Assembly (NCBI GenBank): GCA_963698715.1
Contig: CAVORW010000001.1
Coordinates: 310,001-374,000 of the forward strand
DNA: 64,000 nucleotides
Direction: 5' to 3'
Origin: CAWHJB01 sp963698715
GTDB taxonomy: Bacteria; Chloroflexota; Anaerolineae; Anaerolineales; UBA4823
The position numbers and the translations under genes were made by a program. Under the pieces are notes generated by a model. The model was not told the origin of the DNA. It saw only the letters and a program-made list of their open reading frames with translations, and searched no databases. Below, piece by piece: positions 1-8,910 of the stretch. Numbering within the stretch: position 1 is the first letter of the stretch; every line of letters starts with the position of its first letter.

Positions 1-577
1 GGTAAGTCAGCCCGAGTCGTTCTGAGGGCCATTCTTCCCGCAAAGGGGAGGTTTTATCCACTCCTCCCATATGGTGCAAGATTTCTGCCAGTTGAATATT
101 TCCAGCCATGTCGCCGCGATGCGCCCCGGCATTGCCGACCACAGCCCCGCCAACAGTCCCGGGAATACCCGCCGCCCATTCCAGCCCGCTCAGGCCGCGC
201 TGGGCTGCCTGGCGTGCCAGCAGTCCAAAATTAGCGCCCGACTCTGCCCATACCTGCGGAGGGCTGGCCGCCTCTGTAAAGCGGGTCTGGCGAGCCCGGT
301 TCAGGATGACCACGCCTCTCACGCCAAGATCGCTGATCAGAACGTTTGAGCCGCCTCCCAGGATGGTGAAGTCCCGGTCCATCTGCCAAAGCAGGCTGGC
401 AGCTTGAGCCAGATCTTCCACCGAGTTGACTTCCACCAGCAAGTCAGCCGGACCGCCCAGGCGAGCAGCAGTGTAGCGCGATAGGTCGGCGTTTTCTTGC
501 AGGCGCGTCCCTGGACGCCCTATAAGCACTGCACGCAGGTGGTCGATCAATACGGAGTCTACAGTCATCACAGTCAT
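1..577 (-). CDS. murB: UDP-N-acetylenolpyruvoylglucosamine reductase MurB (N-terminal part, cut by window edge)
   Basis: Translating the minus strand from the ATG at 575-577 gives an uninterrupted MurB N-terminus that runs off the left edge. Visible hallmarks are the FAD-binding stretch TILGGGSNVLISD and the signature AGIPGTVGGAVVGNAGAHRGDM region. MurB reduces UDP-GlcNAc-enolpyruvate to UDP-MurNAc with NADPH in the cytoplasm. It is the last gene of the dcw operon seen here, about 30 bp after the 66-aa unknown gene. A second in-frame ATG lies at 566-568 and could be the real start; a GAGAAG sequence precedes the first. Identity is secure; the C-terminal part cannot be judged. Confidence 0.93.
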   Translation of the reverse strand, partial: MTVMTVDSVLIDHLRAVLIGRPGTRLQENADLSRYTAARLGGPADLLVEVNSVEDLAQAASLLWQMDRDFTILGGGSNVLISDLGVRGVVILNRARQTRFTEAASPPQVWAESGANFGLLARQAAQRGLSGLEWAAGIPGTVGGAVVGNAGAHRGDMAGNIQLAEILHHMGGVDKTSPLREEWPSERLGLTY

Positions 578-608
578 AGCTTCTCGGGCTGTCAATCGTC
601 GGCTGGGT

Positions 609-809
609 TCAATCTTTCTTCATTCGTTTGATCAGACGCATAATTACGTCCTTTTTTTGCGGAACCTCGATCTCCAGCGGTATGATCTCCTCGCTGATCT
701 CGGGCAGAATATCCATCCCAGTCTCTTCTTCCTGAATGAAGCGCGGTCGTAAGGTCAGGTTATAAAGCGCCAGTATTTCAGCATCATATTGCCTGATTTT
801 TTCGGACAT
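609..809 (-). CDS. 66-aa conserved-position protein of unknown function in the dcw operon
   Basis: A short acidic/basic protein (starts MSEKIRQYDAEIL, ends with a Lys/Arg-rich tail) between murC and murB. An AAGGAGG ribosome-binding site lies just before the ATG at 807-809, and the gene overlaps the 3' end of murC by 26 bp, which supports translational coupling and real expression. No transmembrane segment, signal peptide or cysteine is visible. The middle is rich in Glu, Ile and Pro (residues about 26-51), followed by a cationic end (KKDVIMRLIKRMKKD). I do not recognise the family. Its position suggests a link to cell wall synthesis or division, but that is inference from context only. Confidence 0.7.
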   Translation of the reverse strand: MSEKIRQYDAEILALYNLTLRPRFIQEEETGMDILPEISEEIIPLEIEVPQKKDVIMRLIKRMKKD

Positions 810-2247
810 TTCTGCCTCCTTGAGCCGGCTTATGTTTTAACTGAAACCCCTGCTCGGTGTTCGGACTGTTGCTGATATAGCCCAGAGAACTGTTCTGGGC
901 GATTTTTGGATTGATTTGGTTGGCGTCGCCCGCCGATAAGACCAAAACCACATCTCCCGGTTCCAGGCTTTCACTCAGCACCTGGGCAGTTTGATCGATA
1001 CTGCCGGAATATCGGGCCTGAGCATGATCCACAACCGCAGCTACATCCTGAGCTGAAAACCCGTCTTCCGGAGGGGCTTCGCGGGAGGGGAAAATATCGG
1101 TAATCAACACCTGATCTGCATGCTCAAAGCTGGCCGCAAATTCCTTCAGCAGCGTCCGGGTGCGCGAGAATGTGTGTGGCTGCCAGACAGCCCAGATGCG
1201 GCGGTCGTTGTAACGGATGCGAGCAGCTTCCAGGGTTGCTCGAATTTCCGTTGGGTGATGGGCATAATCATCGACCAGGGTAACACCAGACACCTGAGCA
1301 TAAACCTCGAATCGCCGGTCGGTGCCCTGATACTCTCCTAGCGCCTGGGCTGCCTCTTGGAGGGGCAGTCCCAAACAGTCGATCACTGCCAGAGCTGCCA
1401 GGGCATTATTCACATTGTGCAGCCCCGGTACCAGCAGGTCGACCATCTGGCTGGCGGAGGGGCAGACTGCCTCAAAACTCATCCCGCCCCAAATATTGAT
1501 CTCCGGCTGGAGCGCCCGATACTCTGCCTGCGGGGATTTCAACCCATAACCCAAGACCTTCTGATCTTTACGACCAGCCTGGGCTGCCAGTTTAGCGGCT
1601 CCAGGGTCATCTATACCTGCCAGCAAGGTCCCTTCTTCCGTAAGGAGGCCGCTGAATTCCACGAAAGCCTCATAGAACGATTCCGGCGTGGGGAAGCAAT
1701 CCGGGTGATCGTGCTCGATATTGGTTACAACAGCCAGATCCGGCGATAGTCCCAGGAACATATGGTCGTATTCATCTGCCTCAATGACAAAGGCTGGTCC
1801 CTTGCCGGCATGGGCGTTGCTGGACAGGTTGGCTGACACTCCGCCAATAATATAAGACGGGTCTTGCTCGAGAGCCGTAAGCAGCCAGGCGATCATTGCC
1901 GTGGTGGTAGTTTTACCATGCGTCCCGGCTACGGCAATGCTCGTTTTGCCTTCCATCAGGCGGCCCAGGAAATCGGCTCGCTTAAGGACCGGGACGCCGG
2001 CCTGAATGGCTGCCTGGACTTCCGGATTATCGTCCGGGATGGCGGACGACCGCACAACCAGATCGGCGCCCCGGATATGCTCACTGGCATGCCCGGAAAA
2101 GACCCGCCCCCCAGCCGCTTCAACCCGCTGGGCCAGGGGTGAGATCTGGCGGTCCGAACCGCTGACCTGGTACCCGCTTTCCAGCAGGACCAGGGCAATG
2201 GCCGAGAGGCCGGTACCGCCGATGCCGATCAGGTGAATGTGGTTCAT
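784..2247 (-). CDS. murC: UDP-N-acetylmuramate--L-alanine ligase MurC
   Basis: MurC adds L-alanine to UDP-MurNAc using ATP, the first step of stem-peptide assembly in the cytoplasm. The N-terminal Rossmann motif (HLIGIGGTGLSAIA), the ATP loop (GTHGKTTTTAMI), the central EADEYDHMFL region and the C-terminal DDYAHHPTEI motif are all present. I chose the ATG at 2245-2247, preceded by AGGAAGG, rather than a start 20 codons upstream, because the protein then begins directly at the Rossmann strand (487 aa, normal for the family). The last roughly 35 residues are unusual low-complexity sequence that partly overlaps the next gene. Transcribed after the CvpA-like gene with a 13-bp gap. Confidence 0.95.
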   Translation of the reverse strand: MNHIHLIGIGGTGLSAIALVLLESGYQVSGSDRQISPLAQRVEAAGGRVFSGHASEHIRGADLVVRSSAIPDDNPEVQAAIQAGVPVLKRADFLGRLMEGKTSIAVAGTHGKTTTTAMIAWLLTALEQDPSYIIGGVSANLSSNAHAGKGPAFVIEADEYDHMFLGLSPDLAVVTNIEHDHPDCFPTPESFYEAFVEFSGLLTEEGTLLAGIDDPGAAKLAAQAGRKDQKVLGYGLKSPQAEYRALQPEINIWGGMSFEAVCPSASQMVDLLVPGLHNVNNALAALAVIDCLGLPLQEAAQALGEYQGTDRRFEVYAQVSGVTLVDDYAHHPTEIRATLEAARIRYNDRRIWAVWQPHTFSRTRTLLKEFAASFEHADQVLITDIFPSREAPPEDGFSAQDVAAVVDHAQARYSGSIDQTAQVLSESLEPGDVVLVLSAGDANQINPKIAQNSSLGYISNSPNTEQGFQLKHKPAQGGRNVRKNQAI

Positions 2248-2260
2248 CAGCCTTCCTGGG

Positions 2261-2797
2261 TCAGATAAATACAATGATGACGAATAAAAAGGCCACTCCG
2301 ACCGCAAAATAAATCCACGGAATGGTCAGCCATTCTGGAGGCAAGATCTGCAGCAGCCGCTGGGCAGCTTCGAAGTAGGGCTGACCAGCCTGGGGCGGGA
2401 TGATGATTGGAAACGGATAGTTGGCGTCATTTAAGAAATACCAGATGCTGCCGACCACTAAGAAACCGTTTAAACCGCCCAACATAAAACCCAACAGGGT
2501 ATCCTGCAATCGTTCTCGGGCAAAGCGCGCCCCGGCAATGGCTCGGATGTTGGGTGTCTGGTAGCTGAAGAAAACCAGCAAGATCAGGATGATTGTCCGC
2601 ATCCAGAATTGGGGACGCCCGCCTGAGGTAGCGATCGTGGTAATCACCACGCTGACGTACGTCTCGAGCACGGTGATCAAGAATAATGACAGAACGATGC
2701 CAAAAGTAACCAGGATTTCTTTCGCCCAGCCGCGCATTGCGCCGATGACGGCGAATAGGATCACGTACATCCAGAAAACGATTAACAGACTGATCAC
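2261..2797 (-). CDS. CvpA-family membrane protein
   Basis: A 178-aa polytopic protein with four to five hydrophobic segments (about residues 2-22, 28-50, 66-82, 103-125, 158-176). The RGWAKEILVTFG stretch after the first helix and GFMLGGLNGFLVVGSIWY in the third match the pattern of the CvpA (colicin V production) family, whose bacterial members are envelope proteins of poorly defined role. It overlaps murG by 4 bp (ATGA), so it is translationally coupled within the dcw operon. A link to envelope homeostasis is inference from the location. The family assignment is likely but rests on pattern, not a search. Confidence 0.75.
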   Translation of the reverse strand: MISLLIVFWMYVILFAVIGAMRGWAKEILVTFGIVLSLFLITVLETYVSVVITTIATSGGRPQFWMRTIILILLVFFSYQTPNIRAIAGARFARERLQDTLLGFMLGGLNGFLVVGSIWYFLNDANYPFPIIIPPQAGQPYFEAAQRLLQILPPEWLTIPWIYFAVGVAFLFVIIVFI

Positions 2798-3909
2798 AGC
2801 TTAGGTCCTCCTGCGCCAGGGCTGCCTGCCAGGCCGATTAATTCCTTGGCGATCAGGCTGGCAGCCTGGGGGGTGGCAAGTTGGTGCATGGCCTGACGCA
2901 TTTTTTCTCGTCGGGCAGGATCAGCAAGCAATTCGCGGACCGTTGGCAGGAGCTGCTGCCCCAGATCCTCGTCTCGCAGGAGTACGGCTGCCCCCCGGTC
3001 TGCCAGGTACTCTGCATTGACTCGCTGGTAGCGCCAGGCATAAGGGTAAGGAACCAGAATTGCAGGCAGGCTAAAAAGGGGAAACTCCCCCAGCGTAGAG
3101 GCGCCTGCCCGAGACACAACCAGATCGGCCACGCTGTATGCCGCGCCCATCTCCGCGTGCAGATAAGGGTATGGGTGATATTGCCTGGCCAGGTCCGGGG
3201 CCAAGGACTGGCTGGCTGCCTGAACTTCGGCCCAATCAAGACTGCCGCTGATATGCAAGACCTGAGCTTCTCGCAAGAGGTCCGGCAGAATAGATAGCAG
3301 AGCCCGGTTGATGGAGCGCGCCCCTTTGCTGCCGCCAAACACGAAAACAACCGGTAAATCTGAGGTCAGTCCCAGAGCCAGGCGGGCCTCCGGCTTGTTC
3401 CAGGCTTGCAGATCCGGCCGGGTCGGATAACCACTGACCCTGACACCGGCCCGGCGAGGGAAGAACTGGCGGGAGGTGTCGGTGGTCACCGCGATCCGGT
3501 TGGCTGAGCGTGCCAGGGTCTTCAGCGCCAGCCCGGGTTCGATATCGGGCACATACAGCAGGGAGGGCCGGCTGTGCCCGGCGAGCGCCATCGGGACCGC
3601 AACATACCCGCCGGTGAAAAACAACACATCCGGCCGGTAGTGGGCCAGGATATTGCGGGCTTCCAGAAAACCCTGGCCTAGCTGAAGCAGGTTGCCCGGC
3701 AGCGCGGCAAAGCCGACGCCGTGAACGCCCGCCGCAGAAATCTCTTTATAAGGGATTCCGGCTCGTTTCACCAGGTCAGCCTCCATACCGCCTTTGCCTC
3801 CGACCCACAGTACATCGGTCGAATGCCCGGTATCAGCGAGTGCCTGCCATACGGCGAGGGCGGGGTACACGCCGCCCCCGGTCCCGCCGGCGCAAATCAA
3901 CAACCGCAC
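2794..3909 (-). CDS. murG: UDP-GlcNAc--lipid I N-acetylglucosaminyltransferase MurG
   Basis: MurG transfers GlcNAc to lipid I to make lipid II on the inner face of the membrane. Visible motifs are the N-terminal glycine loop (CAGGTGGGVYPALA), GGSKGARSINRAL in the middle, and VSRAGASTLGEFP for UDP-sugar binding in the C-terminal half. The start is probably the GTG at 3907-3909: a perfect GGGAGG lies 7 nt upstream and the protein then begins VRLLICAGGTGGG as in the family (371 aa). An ATG 17 codons upstream (3960) has no ribosome-binding site. Even with the GTG start it overlaps the end of ftsW by 77 bp. Confidence 0.94.
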   Translation of the reverse strand: MRLLICAGGTGGGVYPALAVWQALADTGHSTDVLWVGGKGGMEADLVKRAGIPYKEISAAGVHGVGFAALPGNLLQLGQGFLEARNILAHYRPDVLFFTGGYVAVPMALAGHSRPSLLYVPDIEPGLALKTLARSANRIAVTTDTSRQFFPRRAGVRVSGYPTRPDLQAWNKPEARLALGLTSDLPVVFVFGGSKGARSINRALLSILPDLLREAQVLHISGSLDWAEVQAASQSLAPDLARQYHPYPYLHAEMGAAYSVADLVVSRAGASTLGEFPLFSLPAILVPYPYAWRYQRVNAEYLADRGAAVLLRDEDLGQQLLPTVRELLADPARREKMRQAMHQLATPQAASLIAKELIGLAGSPGAGGPKL

Positions 3910-5086
3910 CAAACAACCTCCCTTTTTCTTGCTTGCTTTTTTCAGATTGGCGTGAGACATTCATCAAAATGCCAACCGCCGCCATAGATACCCACAGGTT
4001 CGAGCCTCCGGCGCTCAAAAATGGAAGCGCATTACCGGCAAAAGGCATCAGGCTGAGCATGACGGCCATATTGACGAAGGCTTCCCAGGCGATCCAGATG
4101 CTCAGACCGCCAGCCAGCAGCCGGCCAAACTGATCGGGCGCGTCCATTGCAATCGTCAGGCCCCGCCAGAGCAGGAGCCCATATAGCACGACCAGCCCGA
4201 TCGAGCCGAATGCGCCGGTCTCTTCGCCGACCACGGCAAAAATACTGTCAGTGGACGGGAAAGGCAGCCCGGTCATTTTGGTGCTGGACTTGCCGATCCC
4301 CACTCCAAACCAGCCGCCTTTCACAAAAGCCTCCAGCGACCGTTGGATATGGTATGAGCCCTCGGTCGGATCCTGCCAGCCGGCTAAGTAAAAGGCCAGG
4401 CGTTCGCGGCCGGTTGGCGTGAACTGGACCACCAGGTAGCCGATGATCCCGGCTGCGATGACCAGCAGGAAGATTTTCTTCCACTCACCCCCGGCGAAGA
4501 AAAACATCGTCCCGCCCAGGAAAAAGATCGTAATCACTGCGCTCAGGTCCGGCTGCAGGAAGATCAGGCCACCGATGATACCCAGGATCGCCGCCAGCGG
4601 CGCCAGCCCAAAACTGATGGTGCTGAGCTGCTCACGCTTGGAGTACATCCAGGCCGAGAGATAAATCACGGCAACCAGTTTGGCTAGCTCGGAGGGCTGG
4701 ATGGACCCGCCGATCAGGGTGCGGACGGCATTGTTGCGAACTTCGCCGATCGCCAGCACGACCGCCAGCAGGATCAGCGTGGCTGCAATCGCTGGCAATG
4801 CCAGTTTTTGCCAGTGATGGTAATCCATCATCGTCATCCAGCCGATCACCAACAAACCGGAGAAGGCGAACAGCAGCTGGCGACCAAAGATCGTGGTTGG
4901 ATTGCCGTATACCTGGATCGAGTCATCCCAACTGGCGGAATAAACCATCAGCAAGCCAAAAACCAGCAGCGTAAAAACAGATAATAGCAAAATGATGTCA
5001 ATGCCAAGAACCGTCCGGCGAGGCGCCGAAGGACCAATCCAGCTGCGAGATCTTACACTAATTGTTTCACCCAATGTGCGAAACAT
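3833..5086 (-). CDS. ftsW: FtsW-type lipid II polymerase (SEDS family)
   Basis: A 417-aa SEDS protein with about ten membrane segments. SEDS proteins polymerise glycan strands together with a class B PBP, which is encoded upstream in this operon. Family landmarks include LLMVYSAS in the first helix, GVGIGKSSTKMTGLPFPSTD followed by FAVVGEETG in the large loop, and LPFLSAGGSN near the end. The last 35 residues are a highly basic cytoplasmic tail (many Arg) that overlaps the start of murG. FtsW is preferred over RodA because of its place between murD and murG. It overlaps murD by 34 bp. Confidence 0.93.
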   Translation of the reverse strand: MFRTLGETISVRSRSWIGPSAPRRTVLGIDIILLLSVFTLLVFGLLMVYSASWDDSIQVYGNPTTIFGRQLLFAFSGLLVIGWMTMMDYHHWQKLALPAIAATLILLAVVLAIGEVRNNAVRTLIGGSIQPSELAKLVAVIYLSAWMYSKREQLSTISFGLAPLAAILGIIGGLIFLQPDLSAVITIFFLGGTMFFFAGGEWKKIFLLVIAAGIIGYLVVQFTPTGRERLAFYLAGWQDPTEGSYHIQRSLEAFVKGGWFGVGIGKSSTKMTGLPFPSTDSIFAVVGEETGAFGSIGLVVLYGLLLWRGLTIAMDAPDQFGRLLAGGLSIWIAWEAFVNMAVMLSLMPFAGNALPFLSAGGSNLWVSMAAVGILMNVSRQSEKSKQEKGRLFGAVVDLRRRDRGRRVPRPRRMAGTR

Positions 5087-6456
5087 ACTCCACGCTCCTC
5101 AAAATCAATAAATTCGTCAAAGCTGGTGCCGCCCGGTGAAAGGAGCACCACATCGCCTGGTTCAGCCAGGCCAGCAGCGGCCTGGACAGCCTGCTTCAGG
5201 CCGCCACACAGGGTCACGCTGGGCCTGCCTGGTTGGCTTTTGGCCAATTCCACCGCCTGGGCAATGATGCCGGCGGCTTCCCCAAAGGCAATCAGGTGAT
5301 CGACCCGCTCACATACCAGCCTGGCAAAATCCTGCCAGGGCAGGTCTTTATCTCGCCCACCTGCCAGCAGTACCAGCGGCTCGTCAAAAGAGCGGATGGC
5401 TGCCATAACCCGTTCTGGAGCGGTGGCGATCGAATCGTTGTACCAGTCCGCACCGCCCCACTTCCGGATCCATTCCAATCGGTGGGCGACTCCTCGGAAA
5501 CCCCGGATCCCGGCCTGCATGGCTGAGACAGGCAGCCCGGCTGCAGCTGCAATTGCACAGGCCGCCAACGCATTGAGCAAGTTATGCCCGCCGCGCAGCG
5601 GGATTTCGCTGTCCGGCAGCACAGGTTGGAGCTGGCTGCCATCGGGAGGCTGTACTACCATCGTCCTGTCCTGCATATACGTGCCTGCAAATCCAGCCGG
5701 TATGGGATCAGGCGCCAGCACTCCAAATGTGGACAGCCCGCCGTGGACCTTGTCTCGCAGCTCCCAGGCGCCAGGATCGTCCCTGTTCAGCACCGCCCTG
5801 CTGTGGGTGCCCTGGAAATCCAGAATTCGGGCCTTCGCCGCAGTATATACCTGCATCGTTTTGTGGCGATCCAGATGGTTGGGCGTGATGTTAAGGATCG
5901 CAGCGATCCCAGGAGATTCGGTCATGATCTCCAGCTGGAAGCTGGAAAGCTCCATGACTGCCAGGTCCTGGGGCTGCATTTCATCGACCTGGCTGATCAG
6001 CGGCAAACCAATATTGCCGCCTACCCATAATCTTCCCTGCTGTTCAGCTCGCCGGGCAATCTCTCCGACCAGGCTGGTGGTGGTGGTCTTGCCGGCGGAT
6101 CCGGTGATCCCGATCACCTGGCAGGGAGCTGCTTCCAGAAAGATCTGCGAGTCGTTCGAAAGCGGGATCCCAGCGGCTCTAGCGGCTGATACCAGCGGCA
6201 AGTCGAGGGGTACACCGCCAGAGGGGCAGAGCAGATCGCAGTCCTCCAGCAAGCTGAGCGGGTGGCCTCCCAAGGTCCACTCCACCTGGTCGCCCAGGTC
6301 CGCCAGGCTTTGCTGGGCGTCCCTCAACTGGTCGGCAGACCGGCGGTCATTGATCCTCACCGCCGCACCGTGGCGCACAAGGTAGCGGGCCAGCGCCAGT
6401 CCCTGACGGGCAGCCCCAACCACAACCACTTTGCGACCCTGCCAGTTTGTGGTCAT
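5053..6456 (-). CDS. murD: UDP-N-acetylmuramoylalanine--D-glutamate ligase MurD
   Basis: MurD adds D-glutamate to UDP-MurNAc-L-Ala. The Rossmann start (KVVVVGAARQGLALARYL), the ATP loop (GITGSAGKTTTTSLVG), the NITPNHLDRH motif and the closing LLSPGGTSFDEF motif are all visible. The start at 6454-6456 overlaps the mraY stop as ATGA; the open frame extends far upstream but that part reads as antisense-like sequence inside mraY and is not coding. Product 467 aa, normal length. It lies between mraY and ftsW as in most dcw operons. Confidence 0.95.
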   Translation of the reverse strand: MTTNWQGRKVVVVGAARQGLALARYLVRHGAAVRINDRRSADQLRDAQQSLADLGDQVEWTLGGHPLSLLEDCDLLCPSGGVPLDLPLVSAARAAGIPLSNDSQIFLEAAPCQVIGITGSAGKTTTTSLVGEIARRAEQQGRLWVGGNIGLPLISQVDEMQPQDLAVMELSSFQLEIMTESPGIAAILNITPNHLDRHKTMQVYTAAKARILDFQGTHSRAVLNRDDPGAWELRDKVHGGLSTFGVLAPDPIPAGFAGTYMQDRTMVVQPPDGSQLQPVLPDSEIPLRGGHNLLNALAACAIAAAAGLPVSAMQAGIRGFRGVAHRLEWIRKWGGADWYNDSIATAPERVMAAIRSFDEPLVLLAGGRDKDLPWQDFARLVCERVDHLIAFGEAAGIIAQAVELAKSQPGRPSVTLCGGLKQAVQAAAGLAEPGDVVLLSPGGTSFDEFIDFEERGVCFAHWVKQLV

Positions 6457-7445
6457 ACAACTGCCAGGGCAACTGCGATCATGGCGAACATCAGGCTGAT
6501 CAGCCAGAACCTTTGGACGATCTGGGTCTCGCTCCAGCCTGAGAGTTCGAAGTGGTGGTGTAAGGGCGTCATCTTGAACAGCCTTCGGCCTCCGGTCAGT
6601 CGAAAATACGTTACCTGGAGTACAACACTCAGCGTGACGCTTACCGGGATCACCGCAATCAAGGGTAGCAGGATCCACTGACCGGTCATCAAAGCGACCA
6701 CACCCAGAGTTGCGCCCAGAGCCAGCGAACCGGTATCGCCCATAAAAAGCTGGGCCGGGTGGACATTGAACCACAAAAATCCGAACAGCGCCCCAACCAG
6801 TGTGAAACAAAAGCGGGCCACGAAGACCTGTCCCTGCAAGATCGCTATCCCGCCGTAGGTTGCAAATGCGGTCGCTGCGATCAGGCCGGCCAGGCCGTCC
6901 AGTCCATCGGTCAGATTGATGGCGTTGGACATGGCAACGATGATAAAAGCCGCCAGCGGGATGTACAGGACCCCCAGCTCAATCTCAGTCTGCACCCCTG
7001 GAAAGAACAATTGGGGTACGTCGAGCACCTCGTACAAACCGTATGCGGTAATGACTGCCAGGATGACCTGGAAGAAAAACTTGGTCCGGGCTCGCATGCC
7101 CTTGCCGCGGCGGCCGCCGCGCAGCCCTTCCCAATCGTCCACCGCGCCCAGGATGGAATATAAAACCAGCACACCCATTGGCAGCAGTACGGATCGCCCA
7201 ATGACAGTCACGCCAATCACGGAGGCGGCATTCATCAGCACCGTGACCAAAACCACGGGTAACACGATCATCACACCCCCCATCGTGGGGGTTCCTAATT
7301 TGGTAAAGTGCCTTTCTGGCCCTTCGACTCGGATTTCTTTGCCGACTTTAAAGTAGCGCAGAATCCGGAGCAGGGGCGTTCCCCAGATAACGGTCAGCAT
7401 GAAACTGATTCCGGCTAGAGCCAGGACGAGCGAAGTTCGCTCCAT
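6453..7445 (-). CDS. mraY: phospho-N-acetylmuramoyl-pentapeptide-transferase MraY
   Basis: MraY transfers phospho-MurNAc-pentapeptide to undecaprenyl phosphate, making lipid I in the cytoplasmic membrane. The 330-aa protein has around ten hydrophobic segments. Catalytic motifs are intact: NLTDGLDGLAG, FMGDTGSLALG and the PLHHHFELSGW histidine cluster. It begins immediately after the murF stop (no gap) and overlaps murD by 4 bp, showing tight coupling. Confidence 0.95.
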   Translation of the reverse strand: MERTSLVLALAGISFMLTVIWGTPLLRILRYFKVGKEIRVEGPERHFTKLGTPTMGGVMIVLPVVLVTVLMNAASVIGVTVIGRSVLLPMGVLVLYSILGAVDDWEGLRGGRRGKGMRARTKFFFQVILAVITAYGLYEVLDVPQLFFPGVQTEIELGVLYIPLAAFIIVAMSNAINLTDGLDGLAGLIAATAFATYGGIAILQGQVFVARFCFTLVGALFGFLWFNVHPAQLFMGDTGSLALGATLGVVALMTGQWILLPLIAVIPVSVTLSVVLQVTYFRLTGGRRLFKMTPLHHHFELSGWSETQIVQRFWLISLMFAMIAVALAVV

Positions 7446-8864
7446 TTAGTCTGTCTCCAACGCTGTAACGATGCGGTCCATCTGCATGCCGTGGGAACCT
7501 TTGATGAGGACCACATCTCTGGGGCTCAGTTGAGTTTTTAAGAGTTCAATCGCCTGGTCGCTGTTCGACACTTCATGGATGACTTTTTTCGACAGGCCCG
7601 CCTGCCAGGCAGCCCGGGCGATATCTCGGGCGCGTTCACCCACCGTAATCAACAGGTCGGCTACTTCGGCCGCCCGTACACCAACCATCTCGTGACCCTG
7701 GCGTTCGTAAGGTCCCAGCTCCAGCATATCGCCTAATACGGCGACTTTATGTCCCTCCAGCTCATCCAGCAGGTTCAAAGCTGCCAGAGTGGACTGGGGT
7801 GAAGCGTTGTAGGTATCATCCAGAACCAGTGCGCCGCTTACCGAGCGTACCGCCACCAGGCGCAGCTGGGTGTGTTCTGAGCGCAAACCATTGAATATTT
7901 CCTGCCAGGTCAGGCCTTCCACCAGGCCGATCGCGGCTGCCCGGAGGGCAGTGTGGACCGAATGGCGCCCGATCATGGGCACCCGCAGGGTAATCACCTC
8001 GTTGTGGTAGTGCAGCCGGAAGCGGATTCCTTCCAGCCCCAACCCCTCGACATTATCTGCCCACAACTCTGCTTGCGGATTAAGCCCGTAAAAGAACACC
8101 CGGGCTGAGGTTTGGTCTGCCATTTTGCGAACCCAGCTGTCGTCGTAATTGAGGATCGCGACGCCTTCGGGAGCGCTCGGCAGCGCTTGAACCAACTCAG
8201 CCTTACCCCGGGCGATCGTCTCCTGGGAGCCGGCTCGTTCAGCGTGAACGGTGCCGATGTTGGTCACCACCCCGACCTGTGGCAGAGCCAGGTCGCACAG
8301 CAGGGCAATCTCACCGGGCACATAGAATCCCATTTCCAACACCGCCCGCTCATGCCCCTCGCTCAAGTGCAGCACAGTCAGCGGCAGGCCGATTTCGTTG
8401 TTTAAATTGCCTGGACTTTTTAAGGTGCGATAGCGCTGGTTAAGAACTTCAGCGGCCATTTCTTTGGTGGTCGATTTGCCCACGCTGCCTGTGATGCCAA
8501 TCACTCGCAGGTTGAGCCTGCGCCGCCAATACCGGGCTGTTGTTTGCAGGGCCTGAACGCTGTCGTCCACCCGCAGGCAGAACGGCGCTTCCAGCCCGGC
8601 AAGCACTGCCGGATCGACTGGTTTTCGCAAATCCAGGCAGCGGTATGGCTCTGGCATATCTTGCTGGATAAATGCCAGGTTAGCGCCTTTTTCAAAAGCC
8701 TCGCCAACAAACTGGTGCCCGTCCACTCGCTCGCCCGGGATCGCAACAAACAATGCCCCTGGAATCACTTTGCGTGAATCGATCACCGCTTCAGTGATTA
8801 CCATGCCAGCCCCTTCGGGTCGGTCTTGGGTGTTGGCTGCGATGATATCCGCTAAGGTCAGCAT
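7446..8864 (-). CDS. murF: UDP-N-acetylmuramoyl-tripeptide--D-alanyl-D-alanine ligase MurF
   Basis: MurF adds the D-Ala-D-Ala dipeptide to complete the UDP-MurNAc-pentapeptide. It shows the Mur-ligase ATP loop GITGSVGKSTTKEMA, the NNEIGLPLT motif, and the C-terminal DDTYNASPQS and GDMLELG motifs. The ATG at 8862-8864, preceded by CGAGGT, is preferred over an in-frame GTG seven codons upstream; the product is then 472 aa starting at the conserved MLTLADI region. It follows the PBP gene with a 46-bp gap. Confidence 0.94.
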   Translation of the reverse strand: MLTLADIIAANTQDRPEGAGMVITEAVIDSRKVIPGALFVAIPGERVDGHQFVGEAFEKGANLAFIQQDMPEPYRCLDLRKPVDPAVLAGLEAPFCLRVDDSVQALQTTARYWRRRLNLRVIGITGSVGKSTTKEMAAEVLNQRYRTLKSPGNLNNEIGLPLTVLHLSEGHERAVLEMGFYVPGEIALLCDLALPQVGVVTNIGTVHAERAGSQETIARGKAELVQALPSAPEGVAILNYDDSWVRKMADQTSARVFFYGLNPQAELWADNVEGLGLEGIRFRLHYHNEVITLRVPMIGRHSVHTALRAAAIGLVEGLTWQEIFNGLRSEHTQLRLVAVRSVSGALVLDDTYNASPQSTLAALNLLDELEGHKVAVLGDMLELGPYERQGHEMVGVRAAEVADLLITVGERARDIARAAWQAGLSKKVIHEVSNSDQAIELLKTQLSPRDVVLIKGSHGMQMDRIVTALETD

Positions 8865-8910
8865 GCTACCTCGTGCGAGCGCCACACTTGAAGGCCCAAG
8901 ACCGGCTGGC

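Noticed and set aside
5396..6385. Long open frame (about 329 codons) on the plus strand opposite murD
   Set aside because: It is antisense to a clear murD gene, has low-complexity composition and no ribosome-binding site; a GC-driven shadow frame.
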